A stretch of 64,000 nt of DNA from Macrosteles quadrilineatus (GCF_028750875.1 NW_026542596.1:68174988-68238987); one strand, 5' to 3'; positions 1-12,613 are shown, numbered from the stretch's first letter. Program-made: numbers and translations. Notes: a model not told the origin generated them from the letters alone.

Positions 1-2318
1 AATGTTGAGCATAAATTCAAAATCATTTTGGTCTCTAATTATTAAAGATAAGTTGACATGTGAAAATTAACGATATTCACCTCTATTTCATGACATGGTC
101 CAGTCTATTCCGATTCTTGGTACGCCATTCTGGCGTTGTGTTCTAATATTTACCAATATTTTGCTTTTACGCTTTTATACGCGTTTCACTATGAAATGCT
201 CTCATTAAACTAAAACCACATGACTGAAATTTAAAAAAATGTGTACAAAAACAATTGATCTTTTATTAAATTGAGTGCGTAAATCTGAAAACTAGTCTTT
301 GGCTTGGCTCTAAGTCAACTCAAAAAACGCAATCGGACTTGAGCGAAAATTAGGTGTACTCACAGTAGCTTGTGACAAGTTGTACAAGTGACAAGTATGA
401 TTAATCTCGATGATATGAATTAGTCATTAGCAGTTGTACGTGATACTCCTTGTGTTTTTACTTGAAGGCTAGTGTTTTACAAACTCAAAACTCACCGGTG
501 TATCGAGAGAGGAAAAAATAGTTATTGCCAAAATGCACCGCGAGCGGCCCGATTACGTTGACCGCTAACTGCATAAATTATGCATGGATTTGGCTAATTA
601 CGGGGCCGGGCAGTGAGATCGGATCTGCCAATTCCGCCGTGCGCCTGCGCCGCGCACGTGCTCAGATACCGCGCATGCGCCGATTGGCAATTACACTCAG
701 ACTGCCGCACTTTCACATCTCCTGTGCAAATGTTCATCTGCATGTTGATGCTGTTATCTTTGCCACCTACGTGGATCCAGTGACGAGGAAATATCGCCTC
801 TTTAAGTGCTCGTTATCCGAGGCGGGTTTGTCCTGCCAAAGCTCGCAAAGTGTTTTGTTCATTACCCTGCGCCGGGCTACTGGTCGGTACTGGAGTGAAT
901 GACTTCTTTGCGTTGATTGGCTTGAGTGACCTTTAAGACGAAATGATTTTTTGGAGGATATTCGAAGGGACGAATTTTTAGTGAATGCGTAGACTTTGCA
1001 GAATGGTAGGCCTATTTTCTGTTCTGATTGATTATACGATAGTTGAGGAGAATGGTCAACACCCCCCAGACACCAACATACGCTACAAGATACATAGCGA
1101 TTGGTTTGTTGCATATGGTACACAAAGTAATCAAGGAAAAGTGTATATGCATATCAAAACGTGAACCTCCAACAGAATGCTCTGCTGTCAATACCGATTT
1201 ATGTTTTCCACCAAACTTTAATCAAGCCAAACAGAAAGGTCAACTGGTTGTAAACTACATATAAGTTGTTTATGTATGTTGTTGTATGTTGTTGATGTAT
1301 GTTGTTTATGTAAGTGTAAAGCAGGTTTACCTAAATGGGTAAGTCCACTCTGGTTCAAGAAACACAAAAATGAATTCCTTTTAAATAATCCCTCCTTATT
1401 TAAAAATGCTATCTGTGACAATGTAATTAATGTTCCATCTGCGACCTTTGGACTATCTATTCCCAACTCAAATCTCCTTTAGTTGAAAATTTTATAAAAT
1501 GGAGTGAAATATTGTAATTTTTGTTTATAGTGTAAAGTTGAAGTGTTTATTATGCAATGAACACTTAAAAAACAGGATGAAAGCCAACGAGAGAGGGGAT
1601 TTCATTTTTGAAAGAATTGATCAGCTTAACAAAGAACAATTCGATTTTTAAAACTAAGTAAAATGCGTAGGTTATAAAAATTTGCCGACCTAAATATAAC
1701 AAATAATGTATGATAACAAGTTAATTGCTACGTTTTTATTTGTTGCTTTTTGTTGACCTCTCTGACAAGAGCATAGTTAGGGCGTCTACAGTACCTTGAT
1801 TTTAGTGTGTGATAGTAGGACCACGGTAACTGGAAAACGTTCTAACCGCGAATGAACAAAGACTGAGTTGCCTACAATTATTTCATCTTCAAGACAAATG
1901 GACGGATTGTATTTTTACGACCTTAAGTGAGTGCTTAATGATTGAGATTACAGCTTTTTACTAGCCGCAAGATCAGCTGGGTTTATCGTTATAAAAACAA
2001 AGTACTCAAAGGTGGCTGGGACTGTTTCACATCTACAGAAAGCTTATGATCTAACTGACATCTTATAGTTACTTGGCGAGTGCTATACTCAGCTATTATA
2101 TGCACTCAATTGTACAACTCTATCTACATACATGCGTTGAAATGTTTGAAGCAATTTAACAGAAAATATGTATTCTGTTATTTAGGAAATAACCAGTAAT
2201 TACGTAGCCTGTAAAACTAAATGGGGAAGAGTTCCGGTATTAGCAGTTAGGTCTGTTGATCCAGAAATTGTCCCAGGTGGTCCTTAAGCAGGTGGAAGTT
2301 CACAACAGCACCTGCCGC
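1..2318. other. No gene supported
   Basis: Mostly AT-rich DNA with no splice-bounded exon or recognisable protein family. A GC-richer patch at about 525-900 holds a 125-codon open frame, but its translation resembles no family I know and base composition alone can explain it. TG-rich simple sequence lies at 1266-1316. An unseen noncoding 5' exon of the transporter gene could lie here or elsewhere upstream, but I see no direct sign of one. Confidence 0.5.
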
Positions 2319-3036
2319 CTGCGAACACTGAACCTAAACACAACTGTACATTACGTCATTGTGTGCTTCTCCCTGCCTGATGTCATGTACAGCTGATCGC
2401 TCTGGCGGTAGCGGTATTTGTCGTCTGCAAACACTGAACCTAAACACAACTGTACATTACGTCATTGTGTGCCTCTCCCTGCGTAATGACCTAGGAGGAT
2501 TAGACATTAGTGATAACATGTACAGCTGATCGCTTTGGCGGTAGCGGTATGTGTCGTCTGCAAACACTGAACCTAAACACAACTGTACTTTACGTCACTG
2601 TGCGCATCTACCTGTGCGATTACTCGTACAGCTGATCAGCGGCAGTAGCGGTGTGTCGTCTGCAAACACTGAACCTAAACACAAGTGCACATTACGTCAT
2701 TGTTTGCACCTCCCTGTGTAATGTCATATGCAGATGATCAGCGGCAGTAGCGGTGTGTGTCGTCTGCAAAAACTGAATCTAAACACAAGTGCACATTACG
2801 TCAGTGTTTGCACCTCCCTGTGTAATGTCATATGCAGATGATCAGCGGCAGTAGCGGTGTGTGTCGTCTGCAAACACTGAACCTAAACACAAGTGCACAT
2901 TACGTCATTGTTTGCACCTCCCTGTGTAATGTCATATGCAGATGATCAGCGGCAGTAGCGGTGTGTGTCGTTTGCAAAAACTGAATCTAAACACAACTGT
3001 ACTTTCCGTCACTGTGCAAATCTACCTTTGTGAAGT
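2319..3036. repeat. Tandem array, about 104-bp unit, seven copies
   Basis: Seven head-to-tail copies start at 2319, 2425, 2558, 2660, 2764, 2868 and 2972. Each begins with CTGCAAACACTGAACCTAAA or a close variant and ends with a GCGGTAGCGGT...GTCGT block. Unit lengths are 106, 133, 102, 104, 104 and 104 bp; the last copy is cut short. Copies 4 to 6 are nearly identical, so they probably arose by recent local duplication, while copies 1 to 3 are older. Copy 2 carries a 27-30 bp insertion. No open frame is shared by the units. Confidence 0.93.
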
Positions 3037-6000
3037 AATTTTGTTCGCTCTGGTGTGTATTCTTCTGAAGTGCTAAGAACTACCGTGATCTCAAAACGTC
3101 CATGGTTCGAATTGTCGCCGTTAATTATTTACTTGTAAAATTAATAAGTCGCCTAACAATATTATCCGATTTTGGTTAAGACCTTCAACATTGATACTAA
3201 CATATTGAAGGTACAGTACGTAGGGCGCATTCCATATGGAAATTTCTTAGAGCTATTCCTAGTGCTAGTAGGTAAACACCAGTGTTTTATCTTCAAATAG
3301 CCTATCACTCCATTACACATTACACGACAGCCATAGACTGTAGACTATCACCGCCGGCGTCAGACGATGATTACAGCTTCAGCGCTCAGCAGTCAGCAGT
3401 CAACAGGTGCCTACAACAGCGCCGCCACGCGACTCTACAGTGTGTCTCGTGCAGGAGTGGAGTATAAGATGGTCTCAGCAAGACGACTATAGGGTTATAT
3501 TGTATAGTAGCAGCTTATTGCAATCTTGTTATCAGAAAATGAAGGATTGATTCCAACCTCGTCCACGAGTTCCAAGGGGTACGGTAGGCCATGTGTGGAC
3601 AACGTTTGCAGCATAAATTTTAGTTCATGTACAGCCTGAGCCTCTGTCTGTAATAAAAGTGCTTTAGAATGTCAAACCGACCTTGTGGGGGTTTTAATTG
3701 CTTAAATGCTCGTCCCAGACTTTGGTGCGAGATGACGGGATCGATTACCTCAACCATCCGCAACAATTTAAAGGGTTTGAAACATTTCCCCTTAAGGCGT
3801 TAGTGATAAGTTCATAAATGCCACTTTTGGTGTAGACATAAAATACAAACGAACCCCGTCTACAGCACCTCCTTTACGCAATGTGACTGCCTGAATGAAG
3901 AAGTTCGTTTAACAAGAATAGGCAGACGATGAATATTCAACTAGACGTGTTTGCAAACTGGCCTGCGAATGTCTCATTGGTGCATTCTATAGCGCGACAA
4001 GCTGCACCGCTGTGATGAGTGTCGAACCCCGCGGTGACTCTGGTGAAGATGTCTGATGTCGAGGTTGTCCATCATCTGCGGACTAACGGGACCTGGAATA
4101 AACAATCTAGTATCACAACATCTCCGTGGGACGCATAAACTCGCTGGTGTGAAACCGACGCTGTGACAAACTATAATGGAGAAACTATTCATAGACTGAA
4201 CAATATTTTCCTTCTGGAGAACGGTTTAGGTTTATTGGGCTCAAATTTCCATAACTCCTAGGAGTCAGGTGTTTATTTGACGGGTCTATTAGATGTTGTA
4301 ATGAAGACTTCGCAGCTTGTTTTATTACGTGCTAGTGTACGAGGATTTATTTTATGATTTGCATTTATTCAGCGTGTAACATCGAAATGAAGCCTACTAA
4401 TTCATGGATTCTATATTGTTTGAACTGCACAGCCACAATCTCAACAATCTCAAACTCATTCTTCAAACATTACCGTCGCTCGGAGTTATTACATACTTCG
4501 GGGAGAAAACGACGTACAGTTAAGGATTGTTTTAATTTGAAACCGGGACAAAAAGCTGTGAACTCACGAAGGGGAATACGATAACATGTATTCTGAAAAC
4601 ACATATGCCTGCGGTCAATCATTATCGGAAATAAACAGAAACATTGAAGTCTTTCTTTGCTTTGCTGGGCCAAATTAAGTTTTCAAAGCCTACTCTGTAT
4701 TTTCGCGCGAATAAACAGCAGTCCCTAACATTCCGCGGGTAAACAGCGCACCCGGAAATGGGCAAAAACGCGGGTCAAAAACAAGCGACGCAGCGCCTAA
4801 AACCACGGTCGTAAAAAGCGGAGAATGTAAATAAAAAGTGCCATGTTGTGGTCACTTGCTCCGTGTTTTTGATGGTGGGTTGCACTGCAGCTGTACGCGG
4901 TCATTTCCGGAAATTTCTTCTTCTCTAATAAATTCCCTTGTCTGCCGCCAGACCGAGTGAGGAGGGCGATCCACATCTCGGTGTTGATCAGCTGTTTATG
5001 GACACGGAGTACTCGGTCTACAATTCAAGTGTAATTTACCTCGTGCACGCCTTCTCTTTAATTAGCCACTGTTTTACTGCTGTTTTAATTACCTATTTGC
5101 ATATAAGGCGTAAAAACGATTAGAATTTGCCATTAAACCAAGTTCGGCGTCGATTCGGTTGGTTTTAATTTACAAGCGATAGGTATTGTCGTACTTAAGT
5201 GTAAAAATGCCGGGCATGGTGAACCTCGTGTACATTCTCTCTTGAAAATAGGATAAATTGGTTTTTTGAGTGCGAGAAGTCATTTTGAATAGACTATACT
5301 TCTCTCTTTGGTAGGGTCCTGCAGCCACGGACACACTTGTAGGCAAAATTGGACCGGCAGGTATTGCCAGAAATTGTACAAATGGAGATGAACACACAAC
5401 CCGGTGAAACAGACTGACCTGCCCCTACCACTCCTCCACAAATAATTGATTCCATATAGGCTATAAATTATGAAGTTGTATACTTTGATGCTACTGATAG
5501 TATCTCTTGTGGATACAAGTAGTTTCTCTTATTAGTGTCTTGTCCCTGTATTTTAACTCTTATTTTGAAGAAAATTTCGTCAAATGAAGTCACGGACATA
5601 CGGAAATAATAAAAAAAGCTTATTTTTGTCATTCCTAAGCTGAATAAAAAGGTATAAAATGCTCCCTGAAGCTGAATGTGTTCTAGAATGGGATGGACCC
5701 AAATACTCCGATAGTGTTTCCTCTTTCTCCTGTGGTGTGGTCTGGAGCAAACACAGCATGGTCTATTTCTTTGGTGTTTACAGCATTATTACAGAACTGA
5801 TCCAGAGATCATTGCACTCTATTAATATTGTTGCCGGCTCCGGCAAAATAATTTTCTATTTTTGAATTAACATGTTTTTAGGCGAGGTTTGTTTTACTGA
5901 TCAATCTTGTGTGCTTCACTCACCTTAATTTGTTAATCAAGGACTCGTCACAATGTACACACTACGAAGTCACAGTTACACATACATACACACGAACATA

Positions 6001-6729
6001 ACAAATAGTCCTTGGATTTACTCCGACGTTTCGCGGGACAAACAATCCCGGGCTCGTGCCTAGCATCCTAGGAAAAAATAGACACTATGAAGTAGCAAAA
6101 AGAACACATCAGTTAGGAATTTTTTTCATTTAATTTCATTTTTTCACTGTTCATACGTTTATGTGGAAATTATAAAGAAACCACCATTTCAAACTTACAA
6201 TTGATCCATTTCCACAGATTAGGAAACTGCAAAAGGGAACATATTTATGAAGCCATCACATCCAGTTGTTAAATTATGATATAAATATTTAGAACGTTTT
6301 GTCCCCGCTGGAATGAAGGTCACTCCTCGACTCGCGAAGAATCTCGTTTCACCCGTCCCAATTATATTGTGGTTTGATTTACTTCAGTTTTCTCAGTTGT
6401 TTTTACTCGATTCTCGTCGTATCAAATTGAAACATAACCGATTGCTGTGTCTGCAGGTTCCATTTTAGGAGCGTTCACACGATCGGGTGCATCTTGTTGT
6501 AATTGGCCACCTTACAAGGAGAACCTAAGTGGACTGTTGTGCCATATACGGCGCAGGAAGATTCCCTCCCTGCGAATTAAGTCCCGTTTCCGATCTGATT
6601 TCTTGCTTGTGCCTCTTTAAATGTTTTGGATTGCAAGGGTAGCTCTTCCATATGAATTAGGTTATTAGATAGAGGATCCGCAATATTCAAAAACTTATTC
6701 CGATTCATCTAATACATTATTTATTTTAC
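3037..6729. other. No gene supported
   Basis: No long open frame and no repeat with clear ends. A CpG-richer patch at about 4690-4880 is of unknown meaning. At about 6020-6060 a CTCCGACGTTTCGCGGGAC-like stretch resembles the tails of some retroelements (Penelope or LINE), but it is too short to assign. Confidence 0.5.
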
Positions 6730-7095
6730 TTAATTGTCAGTGGATAAAAAATGTTTTTTTTTCATTAGGTGTATAAATACATAAGTTTTTAGGCGTACAG
6801 TACCTACCACCTCGTGAGCACGCAACTTACAGCCGTCCGTTTGAAAACATGCAGTTTCTAAATTTAAACCGGCAATAGTCAGGGATTGCCCTTGTGCCTT
6901 ATAATGGGGATTGCAAAAGCAAGACACAAAGAAAATTGTAGTTGTTTAAATTCAGAGGGTAGTTCGGATGAAATTGTCAGTATTCTTGGGATTAAGACTA
7001 TTTCTCCTTCAAACTTACCACTGATGATTGTTGCTTCGATCAAGCTTGGTGTCATTTTTTATCGCCAGTCTGGTTCCGTTGCACAGCATGGGTGA
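6730..7095 (-). pseudogene. Helitron helicase (PIF1-like) C-terminal relic
   Basis: Translated on the minus strand, this stretch resembles the last part of the PIF1-family helicase in Helitron RepHel proteins. A start like CNGTRL is followed by a VLIPRI-type strand, then LAFAIP and the very typical AQGQSL...AGLNLE block, in which family members have kAQGQSLkvaGinLe. The usual end (a cysteine-serine-arginine motif and a short tail) is degraded. Frame breaks separate the two halves, at about 7030 and 6925. In a living element the protein nicks and unwinds DNA for rolling-circle transposition; this is a dead fragment. It shows that autonomous Helitrons once existed in this genome, which fits the several non-autonomous copies in the window. 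Confidence 0.75.
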
Positions 7096-8756
7096 ATATA
7101 AGCTTCGCATTAGTATTATTTGAGCTTTTAATTACAGTAATGTGGTGGGTTAATGACATATTGGGCTTTTGAATACCTTAGATAGCACGCACGATTATTA
7201 TCCACTTAATAATCTATGTTAGATTGTGGGGGTATAGAACAAAAGATAAAAATATTAAGACATTGCCATCCCTTTTATTGTTTATAATACTTTGATAAAG
7301 CTTTTTACTTTGTATGTTTTCATATTTAATAGTGGAGAATTTAAACGCTGTTGAGTTCACAGGTGTGCTGCGATTGGGATTTAATATAATTGGACTTATC
7401 CAAAAATAAAATAGTTTTCTGTGTTGCATTCTCTGGAAACAGTGTGGCACTATTTCAAATCATGACTAATACAGAATGTTGTGATTATTCAAACCTACAA
7501 AACAGTTGGTGAAAATGGTGAAAGTAAACATCTACTTCTAAATTATATTTATTTTTAAACATTGCAGTTCCAAAAGTCTGACATTGGACCCCTTAAAACC
7601 CTCTGGGGCGAAGCCCTTTTGACGTATCTCCACCAAACTTCACACAAACCATAATTGAATAATGCTTAAAAAATTCCTATAAGTTTCATTACAATCTGTT
7701 GAGCGGTTTCGGGGTCCATAGGGTATATACATATACATACATACATATTTTCTCTTATTATATAGATATAGATTATGTGTCTGAATATACCGCTTTGGTT
7801 TTTTTTTATTGAGGTGGATTTATTTTCCTAGTTCATATTGTCCTCTTTATTGACTAACAGCGGAATTATTCAACACATTGTTTGTCTACAATTCAAGACC
7901 GTTGATATTTTAGGATTAATTTAGAATCAATTGGAAGGATTGAGGTGAAAGGTTGAAGAAAGACACAAGAGATATGAGAAAGACACGTGCTGAGAAGGGA
8001 AGAAGAATCGCGAATGAATAAAATTGCCAAATGTAATCCTGAAGAAACGTGACCTCTGGGTGTCCAACATAGAGATGGAGCAAAGGGAAGTCATATAGAA
8101 GTTTGGAGCCACAGATGATTCAGAAGATATTTCAGAAAAGAATTTATTATATTTTTCCTTCGGATATAGATGACCCTGGGATTAAGTATATTGTGTGAAG
8201 ACCTATGTAATCATTGATCAAATCTATCGCTCGTTAATAATTACGGATTATAGATTGTTTGGTTAGGACATATTAGGAAAGCCCATCAGTGACCGTGTGA
8301 AAAATAATTATGATTTTCTAACATTACTTCCAATGTATTTACTTCCAATATATACAGCACAGAATGTGTAGGGTTCCACGTCGTATGCCGTGCAGTGGCC
8401 TACTACTCGACTACTACACTAACGAAACTCTTGTGTGATTAGAATAGTTTACACACACCAACCAGATAATATACTCAGTAGACTCATCTGGTCTACGGAA
8501 CCTGCTCCTACACCCCACGTTCATTGCTTCGTCGCTTGTGAATCCCTGAGCAGCCAACGATTATAGTCCGTCCGATGGGTCAGTTACTATCCAACACATT
8601 TATACAATAACAAAAATATGAGGTACAAAGCATCCGAGAACGCATTATTATAAATTAGACTTATCAAATTTAAAATCATGATAACATGTTAGTGTAAACG
8701 TGTTTAAATTAACCTATATAATATATGATGGGTTAGCCTCTGCATTGAAAATTGCA
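7096..8756. other. No gene; one probable repeat tail
   Basis: At 7585-7775 there is a stretch beginning CCCCTTAAAACCCTCTGGGG and ending in TACATA/ATATAGATATAG simple sequence, the look of a retroposon 3' end (RTE-like) or a Helitron end. I cannot fix its borders. The rest shows no coding potential. Confidence 0.45.
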
Positions 8757-9175
8757 ATATAAAATGGTTTAAGTTACCTTTCTTGCGTCAAACGATCCGT
8801 GATGTAGTAGATGGCTACAGCTTTTTCGTGCTGCTGGGGCACATCTTCAGGTCAAGCGTTAAGATGATGAAGCTGTCATCCGTGAATGAGTTTGTCAGAA
8901 TAAATAATTACCCAAAATACACGGTACGAAAACATTTAAATACACGTATTTACAGACTTGTTCGTCACTTGGCTATGTTTGTAAATACGTGTATTTAAAT
9001 GTTTTCGTAACGTGTATTTTGTGTAATTATTTATTCTGACAAACTCATCCTCGGATGACAGCTTCATCATCTTAACGCTCGACCTGAAGATGTGCCCCAG
9101 CGGCACGAAACAGCTGTAGTCATCTACTACATCACGGATCGTTTGACGCAAAAGTTAACTTAAACCATTTTATAT
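8757..9175. repeat. Large palindrome (foldback element)
   Basis: Two arms of about 198 bp (8757-8954 and 8979-9175) are inverted copies with few differences, separated by a loop of about 24 bp. The outer ends read ATATAAAATGGTTT. Because the arms mirror each other, the same 71-codon open frame appears on both strands; this is a consequence of the palindrome and not two genes. The arm carries ACAGCTGTTTCGTG and CACATCTTCAGG motifs, which I associate with retroelement tails; a related, more diverged pair lies at 59822-60091. Confidence 0.88.
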
Positions 9176-9904
9176 GTAATATAACACAGATTAGTAATGA
9201 AACGATCCAAAATTCGTTCGCTCAGTAAAATATAGGTTAGACTAGGCTACTATAACATACTTAGTAGTTACAATCTGTTGATTTGGTATCCAGATTGATG
9301 ACTAACTCATCGCAGACAACCGAGGCAATTAGCACATAGTGCCAAAACGAATTCTCGGGGCTATAAACATAAGGCGTTCAATAAACTCAATTGGCTAGCG
9401 TCTACGAGATACTATCAAAATTATTGGTCGGACCAACAATTTACTCCCAAAATGGCCAAGGGTATTTTTTCCTAGACGGTAAAATTCTCATTCGCTACCT
9501 AATTCATAAATAGACTCATAATTTTAAGACAAACGCCAATTCGGTAGATATCAAAAGTGTTTTTTTAAGGATGAAGCCATTATTGGGAAGGTCGCGGCGC
9601 GCTCGCGGGTGTAGATTTGAATATCGCCAACAATGGTGAGATTAGGGCCTGTCCACACCACTGTCTATATATCACAGATGGTATCTTATCACCCTCAGGG
9701 CCGACACTTGGAAACATCGCGAATATTTTAACCCTAGTTTCGGAGGCATCTGCCTCTAGAACTTTGAACTCTTAATTTTGTCTGCACGTAAGTATTCGGT
9801 ATCCCATAAGTAATTTGGGATCCCACAGTGTAAAACAAAGTTTTAACTCAAATTAAAGAAATTGAGTTAGCCAAAGATATAAAGTTTTAATTAGTTGCTT
9901 AGGT
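9176..9904. other. No gene supported
   Basis: AT-rich with one GC-rich patch near 9590-9615. Nothing recognisable as coding or repeated within the window. Confidence 0.45.
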
Positions 9905-10195
9905 TTCGACATCTACAGGAAACCTACGCAAACGGACACTACAATCAACAGCAAGTCTATCCATCCGACAATCCACAAGACCGCAGCCTTTAGATCTATG
10001 CTGTACCGAGCCTATAAGATCCCACTTAGTCAAGCCAATAGGAAGAAAGAACTGGACACCATTAAGAAGATCGCTCAAGATTTCGGATTTCGAACCAAGA
10101 CGATAGAGGACATCGCAAGGAAGACGAGGAGGAAAATCGATAGGCAGAATACACTACACAGCAGAAAATATAAACAAAGACAACTATTTAAATAG
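9905..10195 (+). pseudogene. Penelope-like reverse transcriptase, C-terminal piece
   Basis: An open frame continuous from about 9905, upstream of the first methionine at 9998, reads FDIYRKPTQTDTTI, then HPTIHKTAAFRSM, then IPLSQANRKKEL and a lysine-rich end before a stop at 10195. The order (IYRKPTxTDT, HP..HK.AAF, IPLS..N...E) is the region after the catalytic core in Penelope-like reverse transcriptases. The catalytic YxDD part and any GIY-YIG endonuclease are missing. It is therefore a 5'- and 3'-truncated relic. It abuts a LINE fragment with only a few bases between them. Confidence 0.7.
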
Positions 10196-10196
10196 A

Positions 10197-10305
10197 GAAC
10201 ATGTGATTGTTATTGTTGGTGGAACAAACAATATTGTTAGCCTTGACCGCTGTAACAATTTCGAATCAGATTTAAATTCCTTTTTCAGTAAGGTGTCGCA
10301 GCCAT
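10197..10305 (+). pseudogene. LINE ORF1 esterase-like fragment, N-terminal half
   Basis: The frame reads VIVIVGGTNNI and then FESDLNSFFSKVSQP. The GGTN block and the following FESDL helix match the SGNH-hydrolase (esterase) domain found in ORF1 of some CR1/Jockey-type LINEs. The frame stops matching at the inverted 19-bp repeat at 10286-10304; the second half of the same domain lies on the opposite strand just to the right. Confidence 0.6.
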
Positions 10306-10904
10306 CATTTCTAGTTCTTCTGCCTTATTTAACACACCTCTAATGTTTTGGTGCAACATTTTTAAACCTTTACCCTGATTCCCCATTCTCTGTCGAGATA
10401 GAGTGACCAAGGGACTCCTGGAGGTTTTCGGGCTTCCCCTAAAAAATGTTTGCTGGAGAAGGTACGACATTGAGTACGGGCCATAGGTTCGAGTTGTTTG
10501 GCTTTTATGTTAGGATGGGTTTTTGGAAGTGTATGGGTCACATCGACATGGTCAGGTTTGTGTGGAGGCTTTGGTTCTGATTAATGTGGTGTAAGGGTTT
10601 CCATGGCTGGGTCAGGAGGATGGAGGGTTAGAGCGGTGGTATCAGGGGTGGGGGTCTGATGAGTATGCAAGGACTCAAGTAGGATGTTGGCAAGGGCTGT
10701 CTTTCCCTTAAAGTTAAGGTGAAGGCCATGACGTGTGAATAAATTACGAGACAGAGACTTTAAGGAAACAAAAACAACGTTTTTGTACTGGTTTGAGAGC
10801 ACAACAGATTATGGTTCATTTTTGAAATCTCAGTGTTTAAGGCGGGATAGTCATACCTATTAGGAATACCGACCAGAAGGATTTTTGGCTGCGACACCTT
10901 ACTG
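10305..10904 (-). pseudogene. Inverted LINE segment: ORF1 end and ORF2 start
   Basis: On the minus strand this segment first continues the esterase-like domain (ILLVGIPNRYDYPALNTEI, a frame break, then LSRNLFTRHGLHLNFKGK, the usual H-x2-L..kGk end), then a proline/threonine-rich tail, then KMLHQNIRGVLNKAEELE, the typical start of an ORF2 endonuclease. It is thus the continuation of the fragment at 10197-10305, flipped. The segment is bracketed by inverted copies of CAGTAAGGTGTCGCAGCCA (10286-10304 and 10886-10904). The rest of ORF2 is absent. Confidence 0.65.
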
Positions 10905-11149
10905 CATGGTCAGATATATAAATTAGTGACAATGATTAATTATCTTCATTCTGTTTTAATTAATAGTTAACATTTTATTATTAAGTAGCCTATATTAATT
11001 TATTTGTAACATTAACTAATCGAACAAGTTTTTAATTTTAATATTGAGATTCTAGTATTATGATTCGATATTTGAAGCCAACATAATAATATGGTTAATA
11101 TGACGTAAACAATCAACTGAATGATAATTTCAAACATTTCTTTACAAAA
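10905..11149. other. AT-rich spacer, nothing recognised
   Basis: Very AT-rich sequence between the LINE fragment and the Helitron, with no open frame or repeat I can identify. Confidence 0.4.
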
Positions 11150-12197
11150 TCTTACTAATATTGTAAATGTGAAAGTTTGTGTGTTTGTTTGTTTGTTTGT
11201 TTTTTTTGTTTGTGTGTTTGAAGTTCAATCACGCATAAACCACTGGACGGATTGGGCTGAAATTTGGCATGATGATAGCTTACATTCCCGATTAACATAT
11301 AGACATATTCTTATCTCAAAAATCCATTCGGGCTCCGCCCCAGTGGCTCTGTAATTCCCCATGTTAACCTTATTTAAAGGGAATTAAAGAATTTAGTCAG
11401 CTGTTTCAACTAAAAAAGTTGGTTCTATGATATGGAAAAGCATTAAAAAGTTATAAGATTTACAAACAGTATTTTTTTTGCATTTATGAAAACAGCTAAT
11501 TTGAATTAAGCAGCAACAAAAAACTGTGATTTGCAATGAGAACTGTCAAAGTAGGATTGTTTACAGTCATGTTTGTGTTTTTCATTTCATGAATAATTTG
11601 TGATATTTTGCGAATTGTTGATAATTTATTTTTCTCTATTGTTTAGGTGAAGTGGTAGAACATTATGGCTATGGTAGATGTGTAATACCATAGACTAACC
11701 AACACAAGTAGACTTCTCATCCCATTGTAAATTTTGAAGCTCGTTTTTCATGTCTAGTTCATGTACGCCACACTGGGCGCTAGTGTCGACGAAATTTTGT
11801 TTCTATTATTTTAGGGTTAATTTCTTGATTATGTGCTTTACTGTTTGGTTATATAACTAGGGGACAAGTTATTGTTAATGATTAGATCGTATTATTTGGT
11901 TAAACGAGGTTATAAATGGCTGTAATAACGGGAAACAAATTGTAAACAAAACACGACATCTGCAGAAAACCGTACAGAACTAACAATAAAATTGTCTTCA
12001 GCTGTTCCATAAGGATGAGAAATCTACTAAGGGAGTATGTTTTATCTATGGTAATACTATAGAGTACTGTAACTTTAAAAAAGCAAATTTTATCAAACTG
12101 TGTCCTCCCTTATTGCAAACGCAAAGCTTTAGTATAACTACAATAAATATTTTATACTTATATTATAACCCCGTACGAAGGACGGGTACCCTGCTAG
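11150..12197 (+). mobile_element. Non-autonomous Helitron, family 1, intact ends
   Basis: The left end is TC followed by TTACTAATATTGTAAATG; the right end is a GC hairpin (CCCCGT...ACGGG) followed by TACCCTGCTAG. The host bases are A on the left and T on the right, the Helitron target rule, with no target duplication. Inside are TG-rich simple sequence and a stretch whose translation contains TDWAEIWHDDS...GSAPVAL, seen in every copy of the family here; this is a repeat signature and not a gene. There is no Rep or helicase, so it needs enzymes from elsewhere. Relatives lie at 23881-25418 (minus), 35434-39036 (minus, different end) and 45956-46164 (minus, partial). Confidence 0.88.
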
Positions 12198-12613
12198 TAA
12201 ATAAATAAAGATAGGCTACTAAATAATGAAATGTTTACAATTAACTAAAAACAGAAATAAGAAAATTGATTATTCGATTTCTAAAATCGGCCAGGGGGTA
12301 AAATTCTGGGGGGTAAAAATCCAGGCGTAAAATTCCGGGGGTAAAAATCCGGCCCGTACATCTTCAGCTGTCTAAACGCTAGTTATATGGACAAGGGGAT
12401 AAATTCCGGTTTTTATCGCTAATCTAATTAATTAATCACGCTCTGGCTATTTTCATTAGACTTCCAAATCCGCGGGCGGCCGCGAACAAACTTTCGGCCA
12501 CTCAGGTTACTACGTCGTAGTGACGTCAGCTTTGCCCAGGTGGTAAAATTTCAGGGGGATAAAATTCCGGCGACCCTAGACTAGTACAGTTCTAGTACAG
12601 TTTAGTCTTAGAA
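12198..12613. other. Spacer with G-rich short tandem motif
   Basis: At 12292-12350 a GGGGGTAAAAATCC-like motif is repeated about four times, and a related piece recurs at 12541-12573. This may be the terminal part of an unclassified DNA transposon connected with the Harbinger fragment that follows. Nothing else is recognised. Confidence 0.4.

Noticed and set aside
525..902. 125-codon plus-strand frame in a GC-rich patch
   Set aside because: No family resemblance, no splice or promoter context, and composition alone can keep such a frame open.
2319..3036. CRISPR array
   Set aside because: Units are contiguous and near-identical over their whole length without unique spacers, and the DNA is eukaryotic.
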